A stretch of 64,000 nucleotides of DNA from Larix kaempferi (taxonomy: Eukaryota > Streptophyta > Pinopsida > Pinales > Pinaceae), in contig BSBM01000865.1 of the NCBI GenBank assembly GCA_027924585.1, positions 1,798,001 to 1,862,000 on the forward strand, read 5' to 3'. This document shows, piece after piece, positions 33,323 to 43,713 of this stretch (within the stretch, counting starts at the first letter, position 1; each line of letters starts with the position of its first letter). The position numbers and the translations under genes are program-made. The notes beneath the pieces are model-generated. The model saw only the letters and a list, made by a program, of their open reading frames with translations, was not told the DNA's origin and did not search any database.

Positions 33323-34855
33323 TTATTCAGTTCTTTTTACCTCTTCTGAAACTGCTATTAACTCTTGTTGTTCATTTATTTTCAACTTTTTTCCTCTTTC
33401 TGTTTCTTCATCATCAATGTTCATTACGTCCTGTATGGGTCTCTTAAACCCCACCAATGCAGTATTCGTTGGGTCTTCTATCTCTGTTGTTGTATCTGTC
33501 AATGCCATTTCTTTGTCGTGTGCATCCGGAATGATTTCTTCTTTATATTCCATCCAATTGGCTCTGTCAGACATTCCTTCAATCATCTGATGGTTCAGTG
33601 CTTTGATGCGATGATCCGTTCTCCATTTTGATATTATGTTCAACGGATCATACTCAATGGCCATATCTGTCTCAAAACTCATATCCTTCAATAACTTCTC
33701 TATATACATAGCATCATTTTTATTCTTTATTGTGAACGGACCAAGTGTGAACGGATATTTAATATCTGTTGCTTGTTTGTAAACCAAAAAATTGTTATCT
33801 TCAACAATCAACTTTTGTCTCGGGAATTCTAAAGCAAAAACCCTTAAGGTAAGAAAAGCTGGTAAAACATAAGGTTTATGTTTGAATCTATATAACCTGA
33901 TTACTGTACTGTCCTTTGATAAGAACCAATCTCCTGTCGCGTACTTTGCACTCAATTGCATGCATGCCTGCATCTCTAGTAATACTCTAGGCAATTTTTT
34001 ACCAAAGATCATTCTGTAAATCTCTGAGAGCATGAAATTGATGTAATTGAACATGTTATTTTCTAATAAAGTCGTGAAAATGATTTCTGGGAACTGCAAC
34101 TCTTCTTGACTGGCTATCATAATCATTTTCATCAAAAAGGACTGGAACCTGAAATGTCTTAGAGTGGGAAAATTGACCATTTGGTCATGAATCTTCTCTA
34201 TCAAAAATACTTCAAAATTAAGTCGAGGGATTTGATTTTCATCGATACCTGACTGAACCGTACTCATTTTGTACAACAGACTCAATTGAAACTCGGTTAC
34301 ATACAAATCCGTATCAAACCCTAAAACTAAAGCCAATAATGTCAAAACTAATTGGGTATTTTCATTAAACAAATTGATATCTATAGGGTACGGGACCTCC
34401 GAAATACTGGTTTCTGGCTTAAGACATGACGATAAAAACATTTCCCTATCATTTTGAGAAGTATGATGATAATTTTCAATAATGGAGGTTTCGGAAAAAA
34501 TCTCAGACTCGAGGGTTTGGGAAAAATCTATTCCTACGGCTTTAATTAACTCAGCTGGCTTTATTTCACACACGGCTCTGGTTTTTTGACTGTTTAGAAC
34601 AATTCTTTCTTCTCGGGAGTAATTTTCGGCACACCATGACACAAATTCTGGGAAAAAAGGGATTTGGTCTGGGCAAAAGGCTATCAAAGACGACTGGTGG
34701 ACTCTATGTAGGTCTGTCCCCTCCTTTAACAATTCAGACAACCTAAGTTTAATATCAGAGACTGGTAACCTAATTAGGGTATCATAAACGTCTTCGTCTC
34801 TATCCTCTAGGGATTCTTTTGCTTTAAAAACGTCTATATCGTGCACAGTTTCCAT
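33323..34855 (-). CDS. Module protein, N-terminal segment (510 codons), unknown family
   Basis: The frame starts with an ATG (METVHDIDVFKAKE) and runs 510 codons to a TAA. It reads as a genuine folded protein: mixed hydrophobic periodicity and few low-complexity stretches. Distinctive blocks include FCPDQIPFFPEFVSWCAENY at about residues 58-77 and a basic patch ERGKKLK near the end that could serve nuclear import. I see no zinc knuckle, protease, polymerase, integrase or movement-protein motif. After the TAA the same frame continues into the coiled coil, so the original product was probably one protein of about 1,070 residues. The upstream region has a TATA box 174 bases away. Whether this is a captured host gene or a mobile-element protein cannot be decided here. 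Confidence 0.55.
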   Translation of the reverse strand: METVHDIDVFKAKESLEDRDEDVYDTLIRLPVSDIKLRLSELLKEGTDLHRVHQSSLIAFCPDQIPFFPEFVSWCAENYSREERIVLNSQKTRAVCEIKPAELIKAVGIDFSQTLESEIFSETSIIENYHHTSQNDREMFLSSCLKPETSISEVPYPIDINLFNENTQLVLTLLALVLGFDTDLYVTEFQLSLLYKMSTVQSGIDENQIPRLNFEVFLIEKIHDQMVNFPTLRHFRFQSFLMKMIMIASQEELQFPEIIFTTLLENNMFNYINFMLSEIYRMIFGKKLPRVLLEMQACMQLSAKYATGDWFLSKDSTVIRLYRFKHKPYVLPAFLTLRVFALEFPRQKLIVEDNNFLVYKQATDIKYPFTLGPFTIKNKNDAMYIEKLLKDMSFETDMAIEYDPLNIISKWRTDHRIKALNHQMIEGMSDRANWMEYKEEIIPDAHDKEMALTDTTTEIEDPTNTALVGFKRPIQDVMNIDDEETERGKKLKINEQQELIAVSEEVKRTE

Positions 34856-34866
34856 TTAAACGTTTC

Positions 34867-34888
34867 TTTAAACAAAATTTTGTTTAAA
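34867..34888. promoter_or_regulatory. 22-bp perfect palindrome in the leader of the module gene
   Basis: A perfect inverted repeat centred on AAAATTTT lies 12 bases upstream of the ATG at 34855. Its central 20 bases read TTAAACAAAATTTTGTTTAA. In RNA it could fold into a hairpin next to the start codon; in DNA it could bind a dimeric protein. AAACGTTT, a second short palindrome, lies between it and the ATG. Confidence 0.6.
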
Positions 34889-35028
34889 AAGCAATCAAGG
34901 TCACCAGACCCTACCTGTATGTACATGCCTTTCGCCCTTTGTCGCAATCGCTGATCCCCACCAGTCTTCAAAGCTCTCCACGATAGCGACACATATGCAA
35001 AATGCCGTTATGTGAAGCCCCTTTTGTT

Positions 35029-35035
35029 TTATATA
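35029..35035 (-). promoter_or_regulatory. TATA box of the module gene
   Basis: The minus strand reads CTTATATAAAAC, a good plant TATA box, 174 bases upstream of the ATG. A start site about 30 bases further would give a leader of roughly 145 bases. Confidence 0.55.
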
Positions 35036-35086
35036 AGCCTTTTTGATTAACTCCTTGTCAACTTTTCTGAACGCGGATCATATCCT

Positions 35087-35601
35087 ACCGTTGATCTCGA
35101 CCTTTTGATCTGGGCCGTCAGATCTCGCCTCGTTTTATCCCCAATGGTGGTATCCGCTATCTTAAAGCGGCCTTTCTTCTCTGGTTTGTTCCTTGCGCGG
35201 ATCAACCATCTGACGACACCTGTTTGAGTGGTTTTGCTTTCCGCGACCTCTCTTCCTCTTATCAAGTGTGCACCTTCCCAGATGCGGACGAACAATGGCC
35301 GTTGATTTGATTTAAGATTTATATCGGCCCTCCGATTGCTATCAACGTATGGCGTATCTCCTTATGCTTTCTCCATCTGCCACGTATCAGGTCCCACCCC
35401 GCCACGTGCTATGGCCCCGCCGCGCTTTTCTATTTGGTGGTTTCGCACGGTGCTGTGGTGGTTTATGATACCACCATATCATATATGCGGACTAATGAGA
35501 CTAGGACACGTGCTCGGCGGTATTGAGTCCGCAACCACCCACAACTCTTTGCAAACGATCACTTCGGCGATGCGGGAAACGATATTAGCCGTCGATCTTG
35601 G
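35087..35601 (-). promoter_or_regulatory. Promoter-like region: G-boxes and a repeated CCGT..GATC motif
   Basis: Two CACGTG boxes lie at 35403-35408 and 35507-35512, with further ACGT cores nearby (about 35344 and 35382). The motif GCCGT.GATC or close variants occurs at 35087-35100 (ACCGTTGATC), 35114-35127 (GCCGTCAGATC), 35298-35310 (GCCGTTGATTTG), 35326-35339 (diverged) and 35588-35601 (GCCGTCGATC). The segment is visibly more GC-rich than its surroundings. CACGTG is the known core for plant bZIP and bHLH factors; the function of the second motif is unknown to me. Confidence 0.45.
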
Positions 35602-35942
35602 TCTTTATCATCTCCGCCAGCGAAACTTGGTCTGGATTTAATCCTTTCAAAAATTTGTTTTCGGACTTTGCATAAGTGGGTTTTCCTCCTTGTTTTTTCT
35701 ATTTTTAACCTTTTCTTCCATTTATTTGTGGTAATTTCTTCTCTTTTTGGACATTTTAGCAAAAACTTTTTTAAGATTTAAGCATTCTCAGACATGGTGT
35801 CAACAAAGGGGTTTGGAGAAAACGAGAAATCGAGTCAACCATTATGAAGGTCTCATCGTTCTGATTCCAGTGGTGGAAACGGTTCGAAAAATGGACTCCG
35901 TATGGATCCAAAATGGTCGAATCAAGAAAAAGTCAACTGTCA

Positions 35943-36785
35943 CAATTTCTGTACAGAAAAGACGATGACAAGGGCCATCCTTTCCTCATATGGGTAACGT
36001 AGGGGTGGTCTAGACAAGGTTTGGCTGACGTAATAAATGGCATGCTCCTGGCGAGCAGCATCTTCTTGAACAAGGACCCCTGACACGGCGTGGTCGGATG
36101 CCGAGACGTAAAGGATGAAGTCTTGAGAGAAATCCGAAGGGGAGATCAAAGGGGCTTGCATGAGAGTTTTTTTAAGGGCTTCAAATGCAGCTTGCGCCTG
36201 GTCATCCCAAACAAAGGGTATGTGAGTACGAAGCAAATGTAAGAAACCATGAACTGTGGTGGCATAATCAAGAATGAAGCGGCAGAGGAAATTAGATTTC
36301 CCTTATAAGCTCTGTAGTTGTCGGAGCATGCGTGGTGCGGGAAGGTCTAATATGGCTTGAACTTTGAGGGGGTCGATAGCGATTCCTTTGTGGGAAACAA
36401 TGAAACCTAGCAACCGGCCTGCCGGAACGCAAAAGACACACTTGAGTGGGTTCAAGCGGATCTGATACTTGCGACAACGCAGAAAAACTTGTCGGAGGTC
36501 GTTAAGGTGGTCGGATCGTTTCTTGGAACGTGCTATGAGATCGTCAAGATAGACTAATAGGATATGAACCAAGTCGTGAAAACAATAGGTCATGGCTCGC
36601 TGGAAGGTGGCCCCAGCATTTTTAAGGCCCAAAAGGAATGACCCGATAGGAAAAGGTGCCCCATGGGGTGGTGAAGGCAGTCTTGTATTGATCTTCTTTG
36701 TGGATCTGAATCTGGTTATACCCATAGAACTCATCCATGAAGGATAGGACTTCATGCCCCGCGCACGCATCGATGAGTTGGTCAA
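35943..36785 (-). pseudogene. Tat-2 reverse transcriptase C-terminal part and start of RNase H
   Basis: The reading frame after the 1-bp insertion near 36631 continues the polymerase with GLKNAGATFQRAM, the catalytic LVYLDDLIARSKK (YLDD, about 36550), and LRQVFLRCRKYQIRLNPLKC. A stop near 36303 (probably Gln changed to TAA) precedes WDDQAQAAFEALKKTL and the RNase H start DFILYVSASDHAVSGVLVQE. The frame stops abruptly in FSVQKL at 35943, where canonical elements continue through RNase H and integrase. Here the foreign module begins instead. Confidence 0.85.
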
Positions 36786-39168
36786 TAAATGGCATCGGGA
36801 AGTTGTCTTTGGGACATGGTTGGTTTAAATCATGGAAGTCATTACATACCATGAAGGTGCCTTGTTTTTTGTTAACAGGGACGGGGTTAGAAACCCAAGT
36901 GGTGTATGCAATGGTGTAAATGAAACCTGCTGCACGAAGTTTCTCAATCTCTGCTTTAACGGTGAGGAGCTTTGATGGATGAATGGGGCACTGTTTTTGG
37001 CGAACGGGGGGCACATCTAGCCACGTGTCAATGTGGTGCTCTATGATAGCGGGGTCAAGACTAGGCATTTCAGTGTAGGACCAGGCAAAGACATCGCGGA
37101 ATTCCTGAAAAAGTTTTTTGCACTCTCCAACCTCATACTTGGTGTAGGAGGCTCCCAAAGTAATGAGTTCAAGGGCACCACCTAGGGCAGAGATATCAAT
37201 GTGGATTGTGGGTGAGATATTGACCATGTTACCTTCCTCGAAGGCATTGGGAACAGGAATGGGCTCTTTAAACCAGTCGATCTTGGTGGGGAGGAAATCT
37301 TTGGACTCAACCGAAAATTGGGTGGCTGTGGTGGGGGAGGACTCCTCCAGGAGGAAATAGGAACGATGGTGCATATCCTCCCAAGGGTAATCAGGTGCAG
37401 TAAGAGCCTCATGAATTTCCTCATCATTGTGGAAACATTTTTTAGTCAAATCAGTTGACGAGGGGATGTTAGTAGTAGAGATCATATAAATGGTATTGAT
37501 CTCTACTATTGGCGGAGATTTTGGGGGGTGGATCTCTTCAATGGTGGGAGGAGACATCTCAAGGTCCAAGTTATTCATCTCATAGAGAGCGGCTTTGTAA
37601 TATGGGAGATCAGGGCAGTGATGTGAGTAATGGTCGTAAATACCACATATTGCACAAGGGTGATTGGTATGCAGTGATTTATCGCGAGGCTTAGGGGTAA
37701 GGTCGAGTTGGACAACCAGGATGTTGGGGTCATCGTCAAGCATTTGCATGTTCTCTTGTAATGCGGGTAATTGTGGACATTGATGGGTAGCATGGCCCAA
37801 CTCATCACAAAAAGAGCATTTGGGAGGAGCGTGAAATAGTGAAGGATTCTTAGTGGCTTTAGGCACAGGCGGAGCAGTGTAAGGTTGTGGGCATCTACCC
37901 CCAGTGTATTTCGCAAGAGGGGGTGGGTTGGTAGAGGAGGAAGGAGTGGTGACACCGGGAGGTGGCCGACTAACAGTGGTGATAGGTTGCACTGGGTGTA
38001 AGATTACATTGGGCGTCGAAGGGGAAACGTGAGGTGTGATGTACCATACAGGTAGTCCTAAAGTTAATCTCGGGAGGTTTAGTGTGGCCATCACCAGAGC
38101 GCTTACTACTCTCGAAGGGGGAAATAGGAAGGGGATTGTATGGATAGGTGTGGTGCCGACATGACTGGGTACCAATGGTGGTTGGGGTAGCAAGGGTGGT
38201 TGATGGTTGGGTGTTTGTGTATTATCGGAGAGGGTACATAAGTCAGATATTTTGGTTCCTGGTGACGGGAATGGAATGGATTGGAATGTGGAATTCATCG
38301 GCGTATCTGAGTAGACTATGGGTCCAACTGAGGAAACCAACAAGGTAGATGCACCGCGAACAGGTTGTTCAACCATGGGAAGAACTTTTTTGGGTGTAGT
38401 GGGGGCATTGGGATCGTAATAGGTGAGTTGATCAATCTTGACCACTCGTTCTTCATGGGGGAACATCATGGTACGAAAAACGGATGAAGCAACTGCCTGC
38501 ATGGCATACATGTAACTGTGGCCAAGTAAGAGGTTATAATCAAGTTGGGTGTTGATGACCTCTATGTCAATAAGCATTGTTTTACCATCCAACTGGATAG
38601 GGACATTAGCTAAGAGACCTTGGGGTTGAGCCGAACGGCCATCGTAGGCTCGCAACGCAGTGGTGGACGACTGGAGAGTAGGGGATCCCAACTTATGCCA
38701 AACGAATGTGGACATAACTCATGTAGAGGCACCCTCATCGATGATTCAGTGATGGATTACAAGATTCTGAATGGATACAAAAACTTGGAATGCTAATGTG
38801 GAAGGCAGGTGTGGTTCATATTGGTCCAAATCAAAGGCCATCATTCGTGAATCAGTCGGGTCGATAGCACCAATGGATGATAACAGAGTCTTGTGCTGTG
38901 TAGGACAGTTTTTTAAGACCTCTAACACAGACATGGTTGTGGGGGACTGAGTTAAGTCGTCCACAATGTTGTAATTAGACGCAGCGTGAGCATTGGGGTT
39001 ATTGTTGATGCAGTGAAGTGGGAAGCGAGGGGCTTTTGGGGCTCCATCTAATGGGGATGGAGGTATGCGTAATGGTTGATCGGTGGGGGAAGAGCATTGG
39101 TGGTTTGTCGGTGGGAGGAGCTTCAGGGGTGGAGCCATACTGGTTCCGACAGGTTTGAAGGTTGACAT
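36622..39168 (-). pseudogene. Tat-2 protease, zinc-knuckle linker and reverse transcriptase
   Basis: The segment starts with the block NYNIVDDLTQSPTTMSVLEVL, then the protease active site IIDEGAST (about 38720-38745, flanked by two TGA stops). It is then open for 697 codons (38715-36622). Protease body: ALRAYDGR, DYNLLLGHSYMYAM, FPHEERVVKIDQL, residues 1-110. A Pro/Thr-rich linker follows. It holds two CCHC knuckles, CSFCDELGHATHQC (37777-37818, residues 300-313) and CAICGIYDHYSHHC (37615-37656, residues 354-367). Reverse transcriptase starts at about residue 530 with FRDVFAWSY, then HPSKLLTVKAEIEKLRAAGFI and SFMDEFYGYNQI (first catalytic Asp). A single extra C near 36631 shifts the frame at VIPFG. 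DEG rather than DSG at the protease site is also seen in Tat-1. Confidence 0.85.
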
Positions 39169-39244
39169 CAGCGGATTACATCATTAACAAGTGATGGGTG
39201 CCTGAGTCTAAAGTGGGGTGGGCAGGTGCAGCATACGTGACTTG

Positions 39245-41522
39245 CTATTGTAGTGGCGTGGTTCCTTGAGGGGGAGCTAATGGTTGAGTGTTCATCATTC
39301 CTTGGGTTGGTAAAGGGTTCTGTAACACCAAGGGTTGAGTTTGAGGTGGTGGGGGGTTAGGAAGCGCCTGGGGTGCCGCGTGCCCTTGGCGGTGGGCATC
39401 ATTGGTCCAGAGTTGTCGTGCTTGCTCCAAATGTGGGCAAGCGTGTGTGTAATGGCCATAGACCCCGCAAATAGAACAAGGGTGGTTCGTTCGTAAGTTA
39501 GGATTTTTAGCTTGCTTTGGTGGCCTGTCGGGGTTTTGGTTTGCAGGTGCCACATTATTATTGTTTGGGGGATTAGGTGGCTGGCCACCTTGGTCTGGAG
39601 GGGGGTTGTTTCCGCGGTTACGTCCTTTTCCACAATTTTGCTGGGGTTGCTGGCGTTGGGTATTTTGGTTATGCTGCGGATTTTGTTGCGCGTACACTTG
39701 ACCTTGGGCGACAAGTGGGTGCTGGGGTTGTGCAGGTGCGGGAGCAGGCTGTGGTGGATAATAAGTGGGTGGGGGTGGAGGCGGTGCAAGTGTTGGACCT
39801 TGTGGGATTTGTTGATACGTCTGTGTGACGGGTGGTTGATTTGTCGTAGGTGCTTCCTGTGGCGGATAATAAGTAGGGGGGGCTTGAGAGGATACAGGAG
39901 CGTGCGCAACCTGTGGGTGGTAATATGGTTGAGGTGCAACTGGGGGAACGTAAGCGGGGGATGCATGGCCAAATCACTGAGGTGGACATGAGGGTCCGTG
40001 GGAATGGCGATTATGAGCCATGGGAGCATATGAATTGGTTGCTCCAGAGTGGGATGTAGCCCGCGAAAGGTCGGGGCCATTACTAGCATGTGTCATGGAA
40101 AAGGGTTGATTATGCGATGCAACATGGCCAATGATGCCATCGGCGGCACTAGATGCCCCCGGTGCATCGTTTCGGGAGGAATCGTTGTGGGGGGTGTCGG
40201 ATATAATGGTATATAAGTAACTAGACTGGGCGTAGATAAGGTCAAACTGCTAGGATTTTAAGATAGCTTCTTCCTCGGACTGGGGTCGCTCAGATGCCAC
40301 ATCCTTGGCAATGACAGGAAGGAGAGATTTGAGAAACCAATCTAGGAAGGTACAATCATCTAACTTGATTTTTCACAGGCTTCGGCGTCAATGCCACTCA
40401 TGAATGTGGTCAATGATGTGGGTGGGCGTATTTTTTCTGCAAGACAGTAGGATATCAACTCCCGCATCATAGTGGACAGGTAACTGAAAGAAATACAGGA
40501 AGGTCGAGGCGAGGGAAGTAAAGGTGGCATGGGTCCCATGGGGCTGCTCGATGTACCACTTGGCTATAAAGCCAATGAGAGTTCGTTGTAACAGATGGAT
40601 TCAGACAGATTCGTCCACTATGGAGTTGGAGGAACACCATAGATGGAAGGACATAATGTGATTTTGTGGGTCTTCACCTGCCTTGCCCTCAAACTTGGGG
40701 GATGTCTGATGGGAGTTTGGTAGGCATGTGAGGCCATGTGGGATCATGTCTTATGGGATCGTTGGTCAATCTGGCTAGGTCAGGAAGGTTGAGAGTAGCC
40801 ATGAATGGAAAACTAGTAGAAGGATGTGATGTACTAGTGGGGGCGGCCATGGTGGGACCGCTGCCCCCAAGTGTGAGAGCTGGGTTCATGTTGGGGATGT
40901 TACCCCCAGACGGAGGAACGCGGGTGGTATGGGAGGGTCCTACGCCGCCAAGTCTAACGTGAGTTGTAGATGGGGTTGGGTTGGGTATGGTAGCCACTGC
41001 AATGGGAATAGTAACAGGAATGGTAGGTGTGGGACCCATCATGGGCATACCCAAGGTAGATGTGGGCCCCATCGAGGGAATACCCAAGGCATGTGTGGTT
41101 GTGGCTAGTGTGCTCACTGGGGTCGTTGTGGACGTTCCACCAATTGTGCCTACAAAGAAGGGGTTGGATTTCATGCCATCCATGGGGCTAGTTGGTGTTG
41201 TGTAAGTAGGGTTTTTCGACTCTGCCTCGGAATCAGATGTGAAATAAGGAGCGTCAGAGTTAGGGGATGGAGCTCTATGGCGTCGATGAATAGAGTCGAG
41301 TGACGAAGCTCTAGGTCTATGACGAGTGGTGTCGAGTGATGCATCTCTACGTCTATGATGGGTGATGTCAAGTGAACCGTACTGCAGGGGCTCGCACCAG
41401 AGGCACCGAGAGTGTCTTGGGGACTCAATGGTGACAGATGGTGTCAAGTATCTGGGGGTTGTGTCGAGTGAAAAAAGGCTCAAAAACCATAATGCAGCCG
41501 AGTGTGCAGAAGGAGAGCGCAA
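39245..41522 (-). pseudogene. Tat-2 gag
   Basis: An open N-terminal frame at 40689-41522 (278 codons) is Ser/Thr/Pro/Gly-rich. The gag core follows in broken frame at about 40380-40690, with KFEGKAGEDPQNHI, FHLWCSSNS and FLYFFQLPVHYDAG, blocks typical of plant Tat-group gag. A Gln/Pro/Asn-rich segment and a CCHC knuckle CSICGVYGHYTHAC (39437-39478) end it. Gag packages the element RNA in the cytoplasm. Several stops and shifts make this copy non-functional. Neighbouring plus-strand openings here are mirror frames of this low-complexity coding sequence. Confidence 0.8.
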
Positions 41523-42918
41523 AAGATATGGAACTCAGGCCAACAACCAACTTAAAATGCTTACTGTAACAACTGTGCTACAATAAGCGGAGTATCAGAA
41601 AAAATGGTCAGAATACCAACAAGCAAATGGTTGTCTAAAAATAAAAATGATGGACTCACTAAACCAAAGGGAGGTAAGGGAGCATGCAAACACCTAGCTA
41701 AATAGTATTATGATTCAACCAGACATATCCTCTGCAAGGTGATGAAATCCAAGTCAAACGACATCGATAGTAGAACCAAGTGGCTAAAGATCCCTACCGG
41801 GAGGGACACCGGGTAAGACAATCCTAGAAGAAAGGCAACTAAGATACCCCGTTCATGACACGTCCAGAAAAGGTGAATCTGCACCTCTTGTCCTATCACC
41901 ATGTGGGCCTAAAAGGAACACCACACGTGGACAATGAGTAGGTAGCCTTCGGTTACTGGGTGGATTGCGGTATTCCACTCAGGCCTCCGGAACCAGTTTG
42001 GCTACTTCAACCCTCCTAAGGGAGAGGCCCTCTGATAAACTGGTGGTGATCGTGCCAAAACATACTAGGGGGTTTTGGTACCCTAAAGGACAACCACTAT
42101 GTCTCAAGTGTAAGCGACCGAGGGGTGTTATTTGGATGCCTATCCCCCCTGCCCTACCTAACTACAATATTCTTATGTGTTCCCCAAGTGGGGTTAGAAT
42201 GTTGGATGTGTTAAGTAGTGTTTTAAGGCTCACTTGAATTAGGTATAGAGTGTGTGCGTGTGAGGTAATGAACCCAATCAAAAGTGCCACGTGTGGGCAA
42301 CTTTTTTAACTAATAATGATGCAGAAATTTAACTTGCAATACAAAATTTTCTTTTTCCAATGTAAATGCTTAAACTTAAAAATTCTGTAAATGGAACAGA
42401 AAGAAAACTGTAGAAAAAGGTTGTAGGTAATTGTGGCTACAAACAGAACATGTTGTTGTGCAGGTGCAGAAAATATTGCAGAAAAATTATGGGTTCAAAA
42501 AAGGGTAAAAATGAAGAAAACAGATTGCGGGTCTGTGACTGAAATGCACGGCCTAGAGCATGGCTATAGGGGTGAACCCTATGGTCGGATTGCGATTCTG
42601 TGGCCAAAATGAGTGGTCTGGGGCGCTGCAAAAGGGAAAAAAGATGCGGTCGGGTCGCGGGAAAGAGGTAGAAAGCTGCGGTCGGGTCGTGGAAAAACGA
42701 CAGGAAGTCGTGGTTTGGGTCGCGGGAAAAGGGCAGAAAGTTGAGATCTAGTTCGTAGAAAAATGACCAAAAGCTGCGATCTGGGCCGCAGCTGCGAGGA
42801 ACAAAACCACGATCTACGGTACAAAACCCAATTGGCCAAAGCCATGGCCGAATAGGGAAAACAAAAAAATACTTGTAGAAAATAAGAACTTTTAAATTTT
42901 TAACTAGAAATTCAAAGG
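41523..42918 (-). other. Tat-2 5' leader with short tandem repeats
   Basis: The leader is non-coding. It aligns with the Tat-1 leader in the part nearest gag. At about 42590-42800 it contains four or five diverged repeats of roughly 40-45 bp built on GGTCGGGTCGCGGGAAA and similar, GC-richer than the rest. Tat-1 has a different tandem repeat in the corresponding place. Confidence 0.6.
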
Positions 42919-42936
42919 CCAATAGTGGAGTCACCA
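42919..42936 (-). other. tRNA-Arg primer binding site of Tat-2
   Basis: The minus strand reads TGGTGACTCCACTATTGG four bases inside the 5' LTR. Its first 13 bases differ by one from the complement of the plant tRNA-Arg 3' end (TGGCGACTCCACT). A tRNA-Arg site is known for Ogre-type elements. Confidence 0.8.
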
Positions 42937-42940
42937 AAAC

Positions 42941-43708
42941 TGTAGCTAGGGTTTTCACCCTAGCTTGTAGAAATGAGCACTTACTAAGGAGAAGGGCCTC
43001 CTTAGTAGCAGTTCAGTAAAATAGTAAAACTTGACAGTAAAACAAGGTAAAATCTAAGCTAACATGTGCATCAATAGAAATAAAAAGACAATAATATAAT
43101 GGGAATTTTTCTTTTGTATTAAAAATGAGAACAAAGTTACATTTACCTCAAATGTTGAGGTTGGTGGAGCTCTTGCAGTAGTCCAGAAAGGCTGCTTCCG
43201 TGCTCCAATGGGTTCCTTCTCTTTCTCCAAGGTGTTTGGATAATGGGCCGAAAGGGGCACTCAAATGGGAAGCTAGCTCAAATGGTGAGCTAGGGTTTCA
43301 AGAGTGATTTTGGCAAAGTGAGGATAGGATAGATTATGGATATGAAATGGGGAGCCTCCATCACCTATTTATAGGTTTTTAGTGGTGGAGTATTGACCTA
43401 TGGTTTTTGGCACCATATGGTTTAGGTCAATGGTTTAGGGTTTTTACTTCCTTTTTCCCTCTTTTTCCTCTTTTTTATATTTTTTATTCCCTTTTATTTG
43501 ATTTTTGGGAATTTAGAGCCTTTTTAGAGGGTGTTTGCTATCTTTTGAGGAAATTTAAATTATTTTTTGGGGGGAAGGGTGTTTTTTGGCCTTTTGGTGG
43601 CTTTTTAATGGTTTTTTGAGGTTTTGGAGGCAAGGATGGTGGGAAAAATAGACAAATAAGTCATGTGGTGAGGGAGATGAGGTAATGAGCACTTTTGGGG
43701 TGTTAACA
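42941..43708 (-). repeat. 5' LTR of Tat-2
   Basis: The LTR is 768 bp, TGTAGCTAGG to TGTTAACA, followed by the target duplication CTCAT at 43709-43713. Around 30 differences from the 3' LTR can be counted by eye, mostly transitions, plus one 13-bp insertion. Confidence 0.9.
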
Positions 43709-43713
43709 CTCAT

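Larger units (their letters stand above)
30757..35942 (-). mobile_element. Foreign 5.2-kb module in Tat-2
   Basis: The module sits between RNase H sequence of pol (ending 35943) and the 149-bp repeats of the 3' region (ending 30756). Its plus-strand ends are TGTTAGCAC and CAACTGTCA, that is TG...CA. The five bases on each side (AAGGG and CAATT) do not match, as expected if its arrival or a later recombination deleted the integrase part of Tat-2. It carries one broken reading frame of about 1,070 codons with an upstream promoter-like region. No terminal repeats, polymerase or integrase were found in it. It may be a captured gene or a non-autonomous mobile element of unknown class. Confidence 0.5.
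27663..43708 (-). mobile_element. Tat-2: 16-kb Tat/Ogre-type LTR retrotransposon with a foreign module
   Basis: Terminal repeats at 27663-28418 and 42941-43708 have TG...CA ends and a perfect target duplication CTCAT (27658-27662 and 43709-43713). Going along the minus strand: 5' LTR, tRNA-Arg primer site, repeat-bearing leader, gag, protease, two zinc knuckles, reverse transcriptase, start of RNase H. The sequence then jumps to the unrelated module 35942-30757, followed by the 3' non-coding region with hairpins and the 3' LTR. By eye the two LTRs differ at roughly 4% of positions. Integrase and most of RNase H are missing. Confidence 0.9.

Noticed and set aside
30757-35942. Integrated plant pararetrovirus as an explanation for the module
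   Set aside because: No polymerase, movement-protein, coat-protein zinc-knuckle or protease motif was seen in any frame of the module. A coiled coil and a TATA box alone are not enough.
39512-41205. Plus-strand openings of 60-159 codons opposite Tat-2 gag
   Set aside because: Mirror frames of the Pro/Gln/Thr-rich gag sequence.
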